13,091 nucleotides of DNA from Deltaproteobacteria bacterium. Its GTDB lineage: Bacteria > Desulfobacterota > Desulfobacteria > Desulfobacterales > C00003060. The notes beneath the pieces are model-generated. The model was given only the letters and a program-made list of their open reading frames with translations. It did not search any database and was not told the origin of the DNA. Shown piece after piece: positions 1 to 6,525 of this stretch. The stretch lies in NCBI GenBank assembly GCA_019309815.1, contig JAFDFO010000050.1:1-13091 (forward strand), written 5' to 3'. A program made the position numbers and the translations under genes. How positions within the stretch are numbered: the first letter of the stretch is position 1; each line of letters opens with the position of its first letter.

Positions 1-151
1 GATTTGAAAATCTGGTGATAGTCATACGAACTCTGTTTAGACATTTACAGGATAACTGGAAAATTCTTAAAACAAGATTGATACGGTCAGGTATTACAGT
101 TAAGGGGAAAGGATGCTTAAAACATTGGTAAAATGGTTGAGAAACAGCCAC

Positions 152-183
152 TTGAATCCTTGACCCCTTGATTCCTCGAACCC
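152..183. repeat. Degenerate octamer tandem repeat, four units
   Basis: Four consecutive 8-bp units start at 152, 160, 168 and 176, with consensus TTGANYCC (last unit TCGAACCC). The array lies in the non-coding leader before gmk. It is the first of several short-period degenerate arrays in the spacers of this window. No function is evident. Bases 1-151 are A+T-rich and show no gene or RNA that I recognise. Confidence 0.7.
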
Positions 184-184
184 T

Positions 185-207
185 CTTCTCCAACTAAATT
201 GGAGAAG
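185..207 (+). other. Perfect 9-bp hairpin in the gmk leader
   Basis: CTTCTCCAA at 185-193 is exactly complementary to TTGGAGAAG at 199-207, with a 5-base loop (CTAAA). It ends 20 bases before the gmk ATG and 10 bases before its ribosome site. No T-run follows on the plus strand, so it is a poor intrinsic terminator for anything upstream. It could be a leader structure that affects gmk translation or mRNA stability; that role is inferred. Confidence 0.55.
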
Positions 208-227
208 AACCTTGAACAAGGACATTC

Positions 228-797
228 ATGGCCACAAAAGGACATCTATTCATCATATCCGGGCCTTCTGGGGCCGGGAAGTCGACCATCCTTGTCGCCA
301 TCCTGAAGAAAAGACCACAACTGCGATATTCAATTTCCTGCACTACCCGGCCGCCTCGCGGTGGTGAAGAAAATGGCGTCGAATACCACTTTGTCAGCGA
401 AGCGGTTTTTCGCCGGAAGATCGATAACGGTGAATTTGCTGAATGGGCAGAAGTGCACGGTCATCTGTACGGCACATCAGCGACGTATGTTGAGGAAGTG
501 CTTGTCCGAGGTCTGGATATCTTGCTCGATATCGACGTGCAGGGGGCCAAGAGGCTGTCTGCAAAATATCCCGAGGCCATTTCAGTCTTTGTAACGCCGC
601 CAAACATGGAAGAACTTGAAAAGAGGCTTTTGAAACGTGGCGTGGATTCACTGGCGGCTGTACAGCGACGTTTGAAGAATGCTAAAGCAGAGGTGGCTCA
701 GGCCCATGACTACGGTCACGTTGTGGTCAATGATGATCTGGCCCAAAGCGTATCAGACTTGGAATCAATCATAGAAGAAGCATCCGGCAATGAGTGA
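228..797 (+). CDS. gmk: Guanylate kinase
   Basis: Guanylate kinase phosphorylates GMP (and dGMP) to GDP with ATP in purine nucleotide synthesis, in the cytoplasm. The P-loop GPSGAGKST is at residues 12-20, and the GMP-binding region follows with TTRPPRGGEENG at about 39-50 and YHF soon after. The conserved D-x-D-x-Q-G segment (DIDVQGAK) and VVNDDL near the end are also present. The ATG at 228 is supported by AAGGA at 218-222, five bases upstream. At 189 residues it is about 15 shorter than the E. coli and B. subtilis enzymes (about 205), the difference being the last helix; the catalytic core is complete. The stop overlaps the start of the methyltransferase gene by 8 bases (790-797), indicating coupled translation. 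No omega subunit or remA-type neighbour is visible because the window begins just upstream. Confidence 0.96.
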   Translation: MATKGHLFIISGPSGAGKSTILVAILKKRPQLRYSISCTTRPPRGGEENGVEYHFVSEAVFRRKIDNGEFAEWAEVHGHLYGTSATYVEEVLVRGLDILLDIDVQGAKRLSAKYPEAISVFVTPPNMEELEKRLLKRGVDSLAAVQRRLKNAKAEVAQAHDYGHVVVNDDLAQSVSDLESIIEEASGNE

Positions 798-1567
798 TCT
801 TCTCTACGGAATCCATCCGCTCTGCGAGGCGCTTTCAGCCGGGCGGCGGAAGCGAGGCGCTTTCAGCCGGGCGGCGGAAGGTCAAGAGGATTTATGTTTC
901 AAAGGGCCGAGGAACCAAAGGGGTCCAGACTCTTCTGGGAGGCGCTCGGGACGGAGGCGTCCCTGTAGAATACAAGGCTCCGGACTACTTCAGATCCCGT
1001 CTGGGCGACTGCGTCCATCAAGGCGTGGCAGCTGAGGTTGGAAAGTTTTCACTGGCAGATGAGAATATCATCCTGAAGAAGGCTGAAACAGATGGAGAAC
1101 TTCCGCTCATCCTGGCGCTCGACGGCATCGTAGATCCTCAGAACCTTGGATCGCTTGTCAGGACCGCCCTGGGCATGGGGTTCCATGGAGTTGTTCTTCC
1201 CAAAGCCCGTTGTGCCCCGTTGTCCCCTGCGGTTTCAAAGGCTTCTGCCGGGGCTATGGAACACATGCTGTTCGCACGGGTTCCCAATCTCGTCGGAGCC
1301 TTACAACGGTTCAAGAAAGACGGACTCTGGGTAGTGGGGGCCCATGGCGGTTCGGCCCAGGCCGTGGATCAGGTTGATTTCAACATGGGATTGGTCCTTG
1401 TCATCGGTGGTGAGGGCAAGGGGATACGTCCATTGGTACGCAAGACCTGCGACTATCTGGTATCCGTACCGCAGAAAAAGATAGTGGATTCTCTCAATGC
1501 TGCGGTGGCCGGGGCCATCGTCATGTATGAAATTGTAAGGCAACGACAACGCAGAAAAGTGAGCTGA
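790..1567 (+). CDS. rlmB: 23S rRNA 2'-O-methyltransferase, RlmB/TrmH (SpoU) family, frameshifted near its 5' end
   Basis: SpoU-family (SPOUT, trefoil-knot) enzyme that methylates a guanosine ribose in 23S rRNA using S-adenosylmethionine. The motifs are intact: motif 1 DPQNLGSLVRTA, motif 2 LVIGGEGKGIRPLV, and motif 3 DSLNAAVAGA, where the usual last Ser of SLNxSVA is Ala. The natural start is the ATG at 790, giving the family N-terminus MSDLLYGIHPLCEALSAGRR, which overlaps the end of gmk. A 28-bp tandem duplication at 824-880 then throws this frame out, and it stops at 1035. The methyltransferase domain reads in the next frame to 1567. Removing one copy joins codon 21 (ending 852) to GTC at 881 and gives 249 residues, normal for RlmB. 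A GTG at 794 is in frame with the long part and could start a 257-residue product, but with about 19 unrelated residues in place of the YGIHPLCEAL segment. Family call is firm; exact target base is inferred. Confidence 0.88.
824..880. repeat. 28-bp perfect tandem duplication that shifts the rlmB frame
   Basis: Bases 824-851 and 852-879 are identical, and the match extends one more base (G at 852 and 880), so 29 bases match at a period of 28. The flanking bases differ (T823 versus A851; C853 versus G881). Since 28 is not a multiple of 3, it moves the reading frame by +1 inside the N-terminal domain of the methyltransferase. Confidence 0.97.
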
Positions 1568-1725
1568 AGTGCCCAGAGTACCCAAAATGAGCTAAAGTTG
1601 AGGGCAAGAAGAAACCTAAGGACTTAGCTCTTGGAAAAGAGTGGCGCCTTGGCATGACCGTTTTTGAAACTTGAGGGACTGATGAAACCTCTATGTGACA
1701 ATGTTCTTTCTTCTTTTAACTTTAG
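1558..1725. repeat. Repeat-like spacer with inverted arms before mnmG
   Basis: From 1558 to about 1600 there is a loose 9-10-bp periodicity (units near 1558, 1568, 1577, 1587 and 1596, with AGTGAGCTGA and ATGAGCTAA as examples), overlapping the end of rlmB. CTAAAGTT at 1592-1599 is the exact complement of AACTTTAG at 1718-1725. GAGCTAA at 1589-1595 also faces TTAGCTC at about 1624-1630. No coding potential is seen between the arms. The right arm lies inside the first codons of the mnmG frame, just before the point where homology to MnmG begins (about 1728), so the element appears to have replaced the gene's 5' end. The element boundaries are inferred. Confidence 0.45.
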
Positions 1726-3515
1726 GCACCCTGGCGGTTACTGTCAATGTAGACCACATTGGGGAAATGTCCTGCAATCCCGCCGTGGGAGGCCTGGCCA
1801 AAGGGCATCTTGTTCGTGAGATCGATGCCCTGGGCGGGGAGATGGCCAAGAATATAGATGCCACAGGTATCCAGTTCCGTCGCTTGAATACCAAGAAAGG
1901 GCCGGCTGTGCAGTCATCCAGGGCCCAGGCGGATAAGGAGCAGTACCGCCTCCGGATGAAGCGAGTCCTGGAGCGACAGGAAAATCTGGATGTCAAACAG
2001 GCGATGGTTGATACCTTGATCGTTGAGGATGAGGTGGTCAAAGGGATCGTAACCAGTATAGAGGAAAGGTTTCTTGGGAAGGCGGTCATTCTGACCACTG
2101 GCACGTTCCTGAAGGGCCTGATACATATAGGGTTGAAGAATTTTCCGGCAGGACGCATGGGAGATCCAGCCTCCAGCAAGCTTTCCGACCACCTGAGAGC
2201 CCTGGGTCTGAACGTGGGTCGGCTCAAAACCGGGACAACCCCTCGACTCGACGGACGCACAATCGATTTCTCCAGGCTCACACCCCAATTCGGGGACGAC
2301 CCTCCTGTCCCTTTTTCCTTCGAGACCGAGGCAATCACACAAGAGCAGGTGCCGTGTTACATCACATACACGAACCAGGAGACCCACAAGATAATTAAGA
2401 CTGGCCTGGACCGTTCTCCCCTGTTTACCGGGGTTATAAAGGGGGTTGGCGCGAGGTATTGCCCCTCCATTGAAGACAAGGTGGTCCGCTTTCCGGACAA
2501 AGCGAGACACCAGATCTTTCTCGAGCCCATGGGGCTTGGAACAACGGAAATCTATCCAAATGGTGTTCCAACGAGTCTCCCGTTGGACGTGCAGTTCAAG
2601 ATGGTGCGCAGCATTGAGGGGTTGGAAGAAGTAGAGATCGTGCGGCCCGGGTACGGGATTGAATATGACTATGTGGATCCAATTCAGTTGAAGCCTAGCC
2701 TGGAGTGCAAGTCCATTAAAGGATTGTTTTTGGCCGGCCAGATCAATGGCACCTCCGGGTACGAAGAAGCTGCAGGCCAGGGACTCATGGCAGCGATCAA
2801 TGCCGTGCGCTACGTGAGAGGAGAAGCGGCGGTTGTTCTTGGACGCGATCAGGCTTATATCGGAGTCATGATTGATGATCTGGTGACGAAGGGTACGCAG
2901 GAGCCCTATCGGATGTTCACATCAAGGGCTGAATACCGCCTTCTCCTCAGAGAAGACAACGCAGACCTGCGGCTTCGGGAACTCGGGCACCAGATTGGCC
3001 TGGTCTCCAACGCGATCTATGAGAAATTTGAACGGAAGCGCACAGCCATTGACGAACTCCTATCACTTCTTTCAGAGGCTCGTCTAAACCCAAAGCCAGA
3101 GGTGAAGCAAACCATAGAGAATCTCGGCCTTGGTACCATCAATCAACCCGTCACGCTGAAGGATCTGCTGAAAAGGCCCGGGGCAGAGTTGAAAGACATT
3201 GCTCAGCTTGACAGCCGCGTTTCATCTTTCAATAGCGAGGCAGGCGAACAAGCAACCATACTTGTCAAATACGATGGATACATCCGGCGACAAATGGAGC
3301 AGATTGGACGGGCGAAGCATCTGGAGGGAGCCAAAATCCCGGAAGGGCTTGACTACGGGGCCATCCCTGGGCTTTCAAATGAGGTGAAAGAGAAACTGGG
3401 AAGAACCCGGCCGATTTCCCTGGGACAGGCTTCAAGGATTTCGGGTATAACACCGGTTGCCGTGACGATTGTTCAAATCTATCTCAAGAAATGGGAGCAA
3501 GATGCCAGACAATGA
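1695..3515 (+). CDS. mnmG: tRNA uridine-5-carboxymethylaminomethyl modification protein MnmG, N-terminus lost
   Basis: MnmG (GidA), with MnmE, installs the carboxymethylaminomethyl group on wobble U34 of certain tRNAs, using FAD, NADH and methylene-THF. Family sequence is clear from residue 12: TLAVTVNVDHIGEMSCNPAVGG, with catalytic Cys27 in MSCNP and Cys256 in RYCPSIEDK (matching E. coli C47 and C277). GYEEAAGQG at about 355, EPYRMFTSRAEYRLLLREDN at about 404-423 and the C-terminal QASRISGITPVAV follow. What is missing is the start: in E. coli about 31 residues, including the FAD-binding GGGHAG motif, precede the aligned TL. Here only 11 unrelated, hydrophobic residues (MTMFFLLLTLG) do. The frame opens with GTG at 1695 (or ATG at 1701) after a stop at 1683-1685, with no clear ribosome site. 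No other frame upstream encodes the missing motif. Without it FAD binding is doubtful, so this may be a recent pseudogene. The 3' end overlaps icd by 14 bases. Confidence 0.9.
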   Translation: MTMFFLLLTLGTLAVTVNVDHIGEMSCNPAVGGLAKGHLVREIDALGGEMAKNIDATGIQFRRLNTKKGPAVQSSRAQADKEQYRLRMKRVLERQENLDVKQAMVDTLIVEDEVVKGIVTSIEERFLGKAVILTTGTFLKGLIHIGLKNFPAGRMGDPASSKLSDHLRALGLNVGRLKTGTTPRLDGRTIDFSRLTPQFGDDPPVPFSFETEAITQEQVPCYITYTNQETHKIIKTGLDRSPLFTGVIKGVGARYCPSIEDKVVRFPDKARHQIFLEPMGLGTTEIYPNGVPTSLPLDVQFKMVRSIEGLEEVEIVRPGYGIEYDYVDPIQLKPSLECKSIKGLFLAGQINGTSGYEEAAGQGLMAAINAVRYVRGEAAVVLGRDQAYIGVMIDDLVTKGTQEPYRMFTSRAEYRLLLREDNADLRLRELGHQIGLVSNAIYEKFERKRTAIDELLSLLSEARLNPKPEVKQTIENLGLGTINQPVTLKDLLKRPGAELKDIAQLDSRVSSFNSEAGEQATILVKYDGYIRRQMEQIGRAKHLEGAKIPEGLDYGAIPGLSNEVKEKLGRTRPISLGQASRISGITPVAVTIVQIYLKKWEQDARQ

Positions 3516-4716
3516 CCCTCAAAAGATAACGGTAGACCGCCAGGGGGACCTGCGGGTTCCCGACAACTGCATTGTTCCCTTCATTGAAGGAGATGGGATA
3601 GGCCCTGACGTTTGGACGGCTGCCCGTGATGTTTTGGATGCAGCTGTTGCTTCAGCGTATGGAAACCAGCGCAAGATTGCATGGGTCGAGATTCTAGCAG
3701 GAGAGAAAGCCTATAGAGAAACGGGTGATCCACTTCCCGAGGAAACTCTGCAGACGATAAGCAAGCATGTGGTAGCTATCAAAGGACCACTGACAACACC
3801 GGTGGGGAAGGGGATCCGCAGCGTCAATGTCGCATTGCGACAAAAACTCGACCTGTATGCCTGTGTCAGGCCCATTCGATACATTGAAGGCGTGCCGAGC
3901 CCCATGAAGTATCCGGAAAGGGTCAATATGGTAGTATTCCGAGAAAACACAGAGGACGTGTATGCCGGAATCGAATGGGATGCCCAAAGCAGGGAGGCGG
4001 AGGCAGTCATTGGGTTTCTGCAGGATAACATGGGCGTGACTATCGCCAAGGGTTCAGCCATTGGTGTTAAACCAATGAGCAGAAGGGCCTCTCAACGACT
4101 GGTATCGCGAGCCATTCAATATGCCCTGGATCACGGCCTTCCGAGCGTGACGTTGGTACACAAGGGAAATATCATGAAGTATACGGAGGGGGCGTTCATG
4201 GCATGGGGCTATGAGGTGGCACGTGAGATGTTCGGGGAACATGTTGTTTTTGAGTCAGATGGAGGGGTGGAGCAGGAGAGCAAGGTATTGATCAAAGACA
4301 GGATAGCCGACATGATGTTCCAGCAGGTGCTGCTGAGGCCGGAGGCCTACGACGTCATTGCTGCCCCCAATCTGAATGGCGACTATCTCTCCGATGCCCT
4401 GGCCGCCCAGGTGGGGGGCCTTGGAATGGCCCCTGGCGCAAATATCGGTGACGATTGCGCTGTGTTTGAAGCGACTCACGGGACAGCGCCAAAATACGCC
4501 GGCAAGGACAAGGCAAATCCGATCTCGCTGATACTGTCAGGGGTGATGATGCTTGAACACATGGGGTGGGGCGAAGCGGCTTCTTCCGTAGAGAGAGCAG
4601 TGCAGAAAAGCATCGCCAATGCCCTTGTCACCTACGATTTGGCCCGCCAGATGCCAAACAGTCGTGAGCTCAAGTGCTCTGAATTTGCCCAGGCCGTCTT
4701 AGATAGGTTGGGATAG
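3502..4716 (+). CDS. icd: NADP-dependent isocitrate dehydrogenase
   Basis: Oxidative decarboxylation of isocitrate to 2-oxoglutarate with NADP+ in the citric acid cycle (cytoplasmic homodimer). The 404-residue product lines up with E. coli Icd throughout. Isocitrate contacts Ser107 (in IRSVN, the residue phosphorylated by AceK in E. coli), Arg113, Arg123, Arg147, Tyr154 and Lys221 are present, as are metal ligands Asp294 and Asp298 in NGDYLSD. The NADP signature is Lys331-Tyr332 (HGTAPKYAG), with Tyr378 and Arg382 equivalent to E. coli Y391 and R395, so NADP rather than NAD is expected. An in-frame ATG at 3469 exists, but it lies inside mnmG and adds 11 unrelated residues. ATG 3502, with GGGAG at 3493-3497, is the better start. 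It overlaps mnmG by 14 bases, and comF begins 2 bases after its stop, so translation is probably coupled. Confidence 0.95.
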   Translation: MPDNDPQKITVDRQGDLRVPDNCIVPFIEGDGIGPDVWTAARDVLDAAVASAYGNQRKIAWVEILAGEKAYRETGDPLPEETLQTISKHVVAIKGPLTTPVGKGIRSVNVALRQKLDLYACVRPIRYIEGVPSPMKYPERVNMVVFRENTEDVYAGIEWDAQSREAEAVIGFLQDNMGVTIAKGSAIGVKPMSRRASQRLVSRAIQYALDHGLPSVTLVHKGNIMKYTEGAFMAWGYEVAREMFGEHVVFESDGGVEQESKVLIKDRIADMMFQQVLLRPEAYDVIAAPNLNGDYLSDALAAQVGGLGMAPGANIGDDCAVFEATHGTAPKYAGKDKANPISLILSGVMMLEHMGWGEAASSVERAVQKSIANALVTYDLARQMPNSRELKCSEFAQAVLDRLG

Positions 4717-4718
4717 AC

Positions 4719-5501
4719 ATGAACGTGCTGCCTTTCCTAGAAGGACTATGGCAGACATCGGTAGAAGCTGTTTTTCCTCCCAAGTGTCTCGTTTGCAATA
4801 CCTTTTACGCGCGCCAGCCATCACCCAGCACGCCTGAATCGAGTTCTGTTTCCGACATTACTGCTTTACACCTCTGCAAATCTTGCCGAGACGGTTTTAC
4901 ACCCATTGTGTCCCCTTTGTGCTCGAGATGCGGTTTTCCCTTCATCTCCAGAGCAGGAGAAGACCACACCTGTTCAGAGTGCCTTACAGAAAAAAGGTAT
5001 TTCAGGAAAGCAAGGGCCTTCGGAGTATACGAAGGGTCCCTTATGGAGGCGATCCATCGACTGAAATATGGGGGGAAGACTTCTCTTTCCAGGCCTCTGG
5101 GCGCACTCGCGAAGGACACCTTCTGTCAGTTTTGGGATGCCAGCCGCATAGACCTTCTCCTTCCCGTACCACTTCACATAAAACGCCTCCGGGAAAGGGG
5201 ATTTAATCAGGCTCATCTTGTGAACAGGGAGTGGGCCAAAATGGAGGGTGTCCCGTTCGACGGGCTCACGTTGTCACGAAGCCGATGGACGGAACCCCAG
5301 ATCAACCTGGCCCGTACTGAACGCCGCAAGAATGTGAAAGGTGCATTCTTCCTCCGGCATCCTGACAAAGTAAAGGGTCAAAGGATTCTTCTCGTTGACG
5401 ACGTTTTCACGACCGGGGCCACGGCGAACGAGTGTGCCAGGATCCTGATGAGGGCGGGCGCAGAGTTTGTTGATGTCTTGACCCTGGCAAGGGCTGTTTG
5501 A
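4719..5501 (+). CDS. comF: ComF family phosphoribosyltransferase-like protein
   Basis: ComF proteins join a zinc-binding N-terminus to a type I phosphoribosyltransferase fold. They are linked to uptake of single-stranded DNA in competent bacteria, but the enzymatic substrate is not settled. Four CxxC pairs are visible: C23/C26, C53/C56, C68/C71 and C85/C88, enough for two zinc sites. The family signature LPVPLHIKRLRERGFNQA is followed by TEPQINLARTERRKNVKGAF, then the PRPP-binding loop VDDVFTTGAT at 226-235. Length (260) is normal. There is a spacer of about 27 residues between the first and second CxxC pairs, rich in Ser and Pro. The start ATG lies 2 bases after the icd stop with only a weak GGTTGGGA ribosome site, so it probably depends on upstream translation. 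No other competence gene is in view. Confidence 0.93.
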   Translation: MNVLPFLEGLWQTSVEAVFPPKCLVCNTFYARQPSPSTPESSSVSDITALHLCKSCRDGFTPIVSPLCSRCGFPFISRAGEDHTCSECLTEKRYFRKARAFGVYEGSLMEAIHRLKYGGKTSLSRPLGALAKDTFCQFWDASRIDLLLPVPLHIKRLRERGFNQAHLVNREWAKMEGVPFDGLTLSRSRWTEPQINLARTERRKNVKGAFFLRHPDKVKGQRILLVDDVFTTGATANECARILMRAGAEFVDVLTLARAV

Positions 5502-5513
5502 GGAAGGTCAGTT

Positions 5514-6422
5514 TTGGACACATCCGAAGACATAAGAGATAGGCCATATCTCAGTCACCAAGATGTGCTGAAGCTGGACTTTGTCAGAGACCCTGGCGTA
5601 TTCTTTTTCAGGAAGCACTACCGGACAGGACTGCGGTCCCACATCATGGAGGTATTGGACCCCGCGGAAGTAGAGAAAGAAACAAAGGGGGTAGAGGTGG
5701 ATGGTATGATGTTGTATCCGCGGGCCGAACCTTTGAAGATGCTCAGGATATTCAGAACGCGATTCGAGACTTTGAGAGACGCTGAAGAGGAACTGAGGAG
5801 AGTAAGGATCGTTCAAGCCTATCTGGCACCTGATCACGTTGCCAAGTCACAGGAATTTCTCGTGGATTATGGGGCGCAAGGGAAACAGCAAATGCTCCTT
5901 TGCGGCCTTCAGGAATATGTGCAAGGCGAGGTATTGGAGCCGTGGAGTCACCTGGACAAAGCCTATCTGGCCTCGCTCGCGCGTGACATGGGAACCGAGG
6001 CAGGTGAAGATCGAGTCGTGACAAACAGTGGATGGTTTCAGAGCGTTCAGGAGAAGACCGAAAACCTTGTAAAAAAGCTGAAACAGATGGTCGTTGAAGC
6101 CGGCCATGTCCCCGATCTTGCCGGTGTTGGGAACCTTATACTCACACGCTCAGGGGAGATCAAGTTGGTAGACATCAACAATATCTCAACGGTCTCATTT
6201 GATGCAACCATTCGTCTTGATGACAGGGGTTACCCGGTCTGTGACAAATCGATCAGGGTGATATCGCTTCTTGAAGAGAAACTGCTTGGCAGGTCAGTGG
6301 GAAAAGATGACCCGATCTATGAGACGTTTCTGAGGCCAGAGAGGATAAAAGAAGTCAAAGCTCTGGAGGAGAAGTTTCACCTTTCCATGCAGCCTGACAA
6401 TGCCTTTGGCGGAGCATGTTGA
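5514..6422 (+). CDS. Unrecognised 302-residue protein with kinase-like sequence features
   Basis: I do not recognise this as a named family. It starts at TTG 5514, supported by AGGAAGG at 5501-5507 with six bases of spacing; the next in-frame ATG would remove 44 residues. It has no signal peptide or membrane segment, so it should be cytoplasmic. Several segments recall the protein-kinase/aminoglycoside-kinase fold: LLCGLQEYVQGEVLEPW (128-144) looks like the strand and hinge before the C-lobe. HVPDLAGVGNLIL (198-210) resembles a catalytic loop with Asp201 and Asn207, and GEIKLVDINNIS (214-225) resembles the metal-binding DFG strand with Asp220. The D-to-N spacing is one residue longer than in typical APH loops, and there is no glycine-rich loop that I can see. 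Function is therefore only a guess: an atypical kinase-like or pseudokinase protein. It follows comF by 12 bases and is the last gene of the rightward block. Confidence 0.8.
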   Translation: MDTSEDIRDRPYLSHQDVLKLDFVRDPGVFFFRKHYRTGLRSHIMEVLDPAEVEKETKGVEVDGMMLYPRAEPLKMLRIFRTRFETLRDAEEELRRVRIVQAYLAPDHVAKSQEFLVDYGAQGKQQMLLCGLQEYVQGEVLEPWSHLDKAYLASLARDMGTEAGEDRVVTNSGWFQSVQEKTENLVKKLKQMVVEAGHVPDLAGVGNLILTRSGEIKLVDINNISTVSFDATIRLDDRGYPVCDKSIRVISLLEEKLLGRSVGKDDPIYETFLRPERIKEVKALEEKFHLSMQPDNAFGGAC

Positions 6423-6430
6423 ACATGTGG

Positions 6431-6506
6431 GATGTGCGTTTTGTGATATGCGATGTGGGATATGAGATATGGGAAGGCCTAAAACCCTCATCGCACATCT
6501 CACATC
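6431..6506. terminator. Inverted heptamer arrays between convergent genes, possible bidirectional terminator
   Basis: Four tandem 7-bp units at 6445-6472 follow the consensus GATRTGN, with a stray copy at 6431. Three units of the same kind lie on the opposite strand at 6486-6506. The two arrays face each other: 6451-6473 and 6485-6507 are complementary at 18 of 23 positions, with an 11-base interval. TTTT follows at 6508-6511. The structure sits exactly between two convergent genes, so a two-way terminator is a reasonable inference, though the T-run is short. Confidence 0.55.
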
Positions 6507-6525
6507 GTTTTGCTTGTCCCGGTCT

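Noticed and set aside
113..163. A 16-codon open frame (ATG at 113) ahead of gmk with GGGGAAAGG before it
   Set aside because: Too short, its end runs into the octamer repeat, and it matches nothing that I recognise; probably chance.
185..207. An intrinsic terminator before gmk
   Set aside because: The stem is perfect but no T-run follows on the plus strand, so it is listed only as a hairpin.
1691..2338. A 215-codon open frame on the minus strand across mnmG
   Set aside because: It is Arg/Ser/Pro-rich antisense to conserved MnmG sequence, with no ribosome site or family features.
3469..3501. An earlier in-frame ATG for icd
   Set aside because: It would place 11 unrelated residues inside mnmG coding sequence; ATG 3502 gives the family N-terminus and has its own ribosome site.
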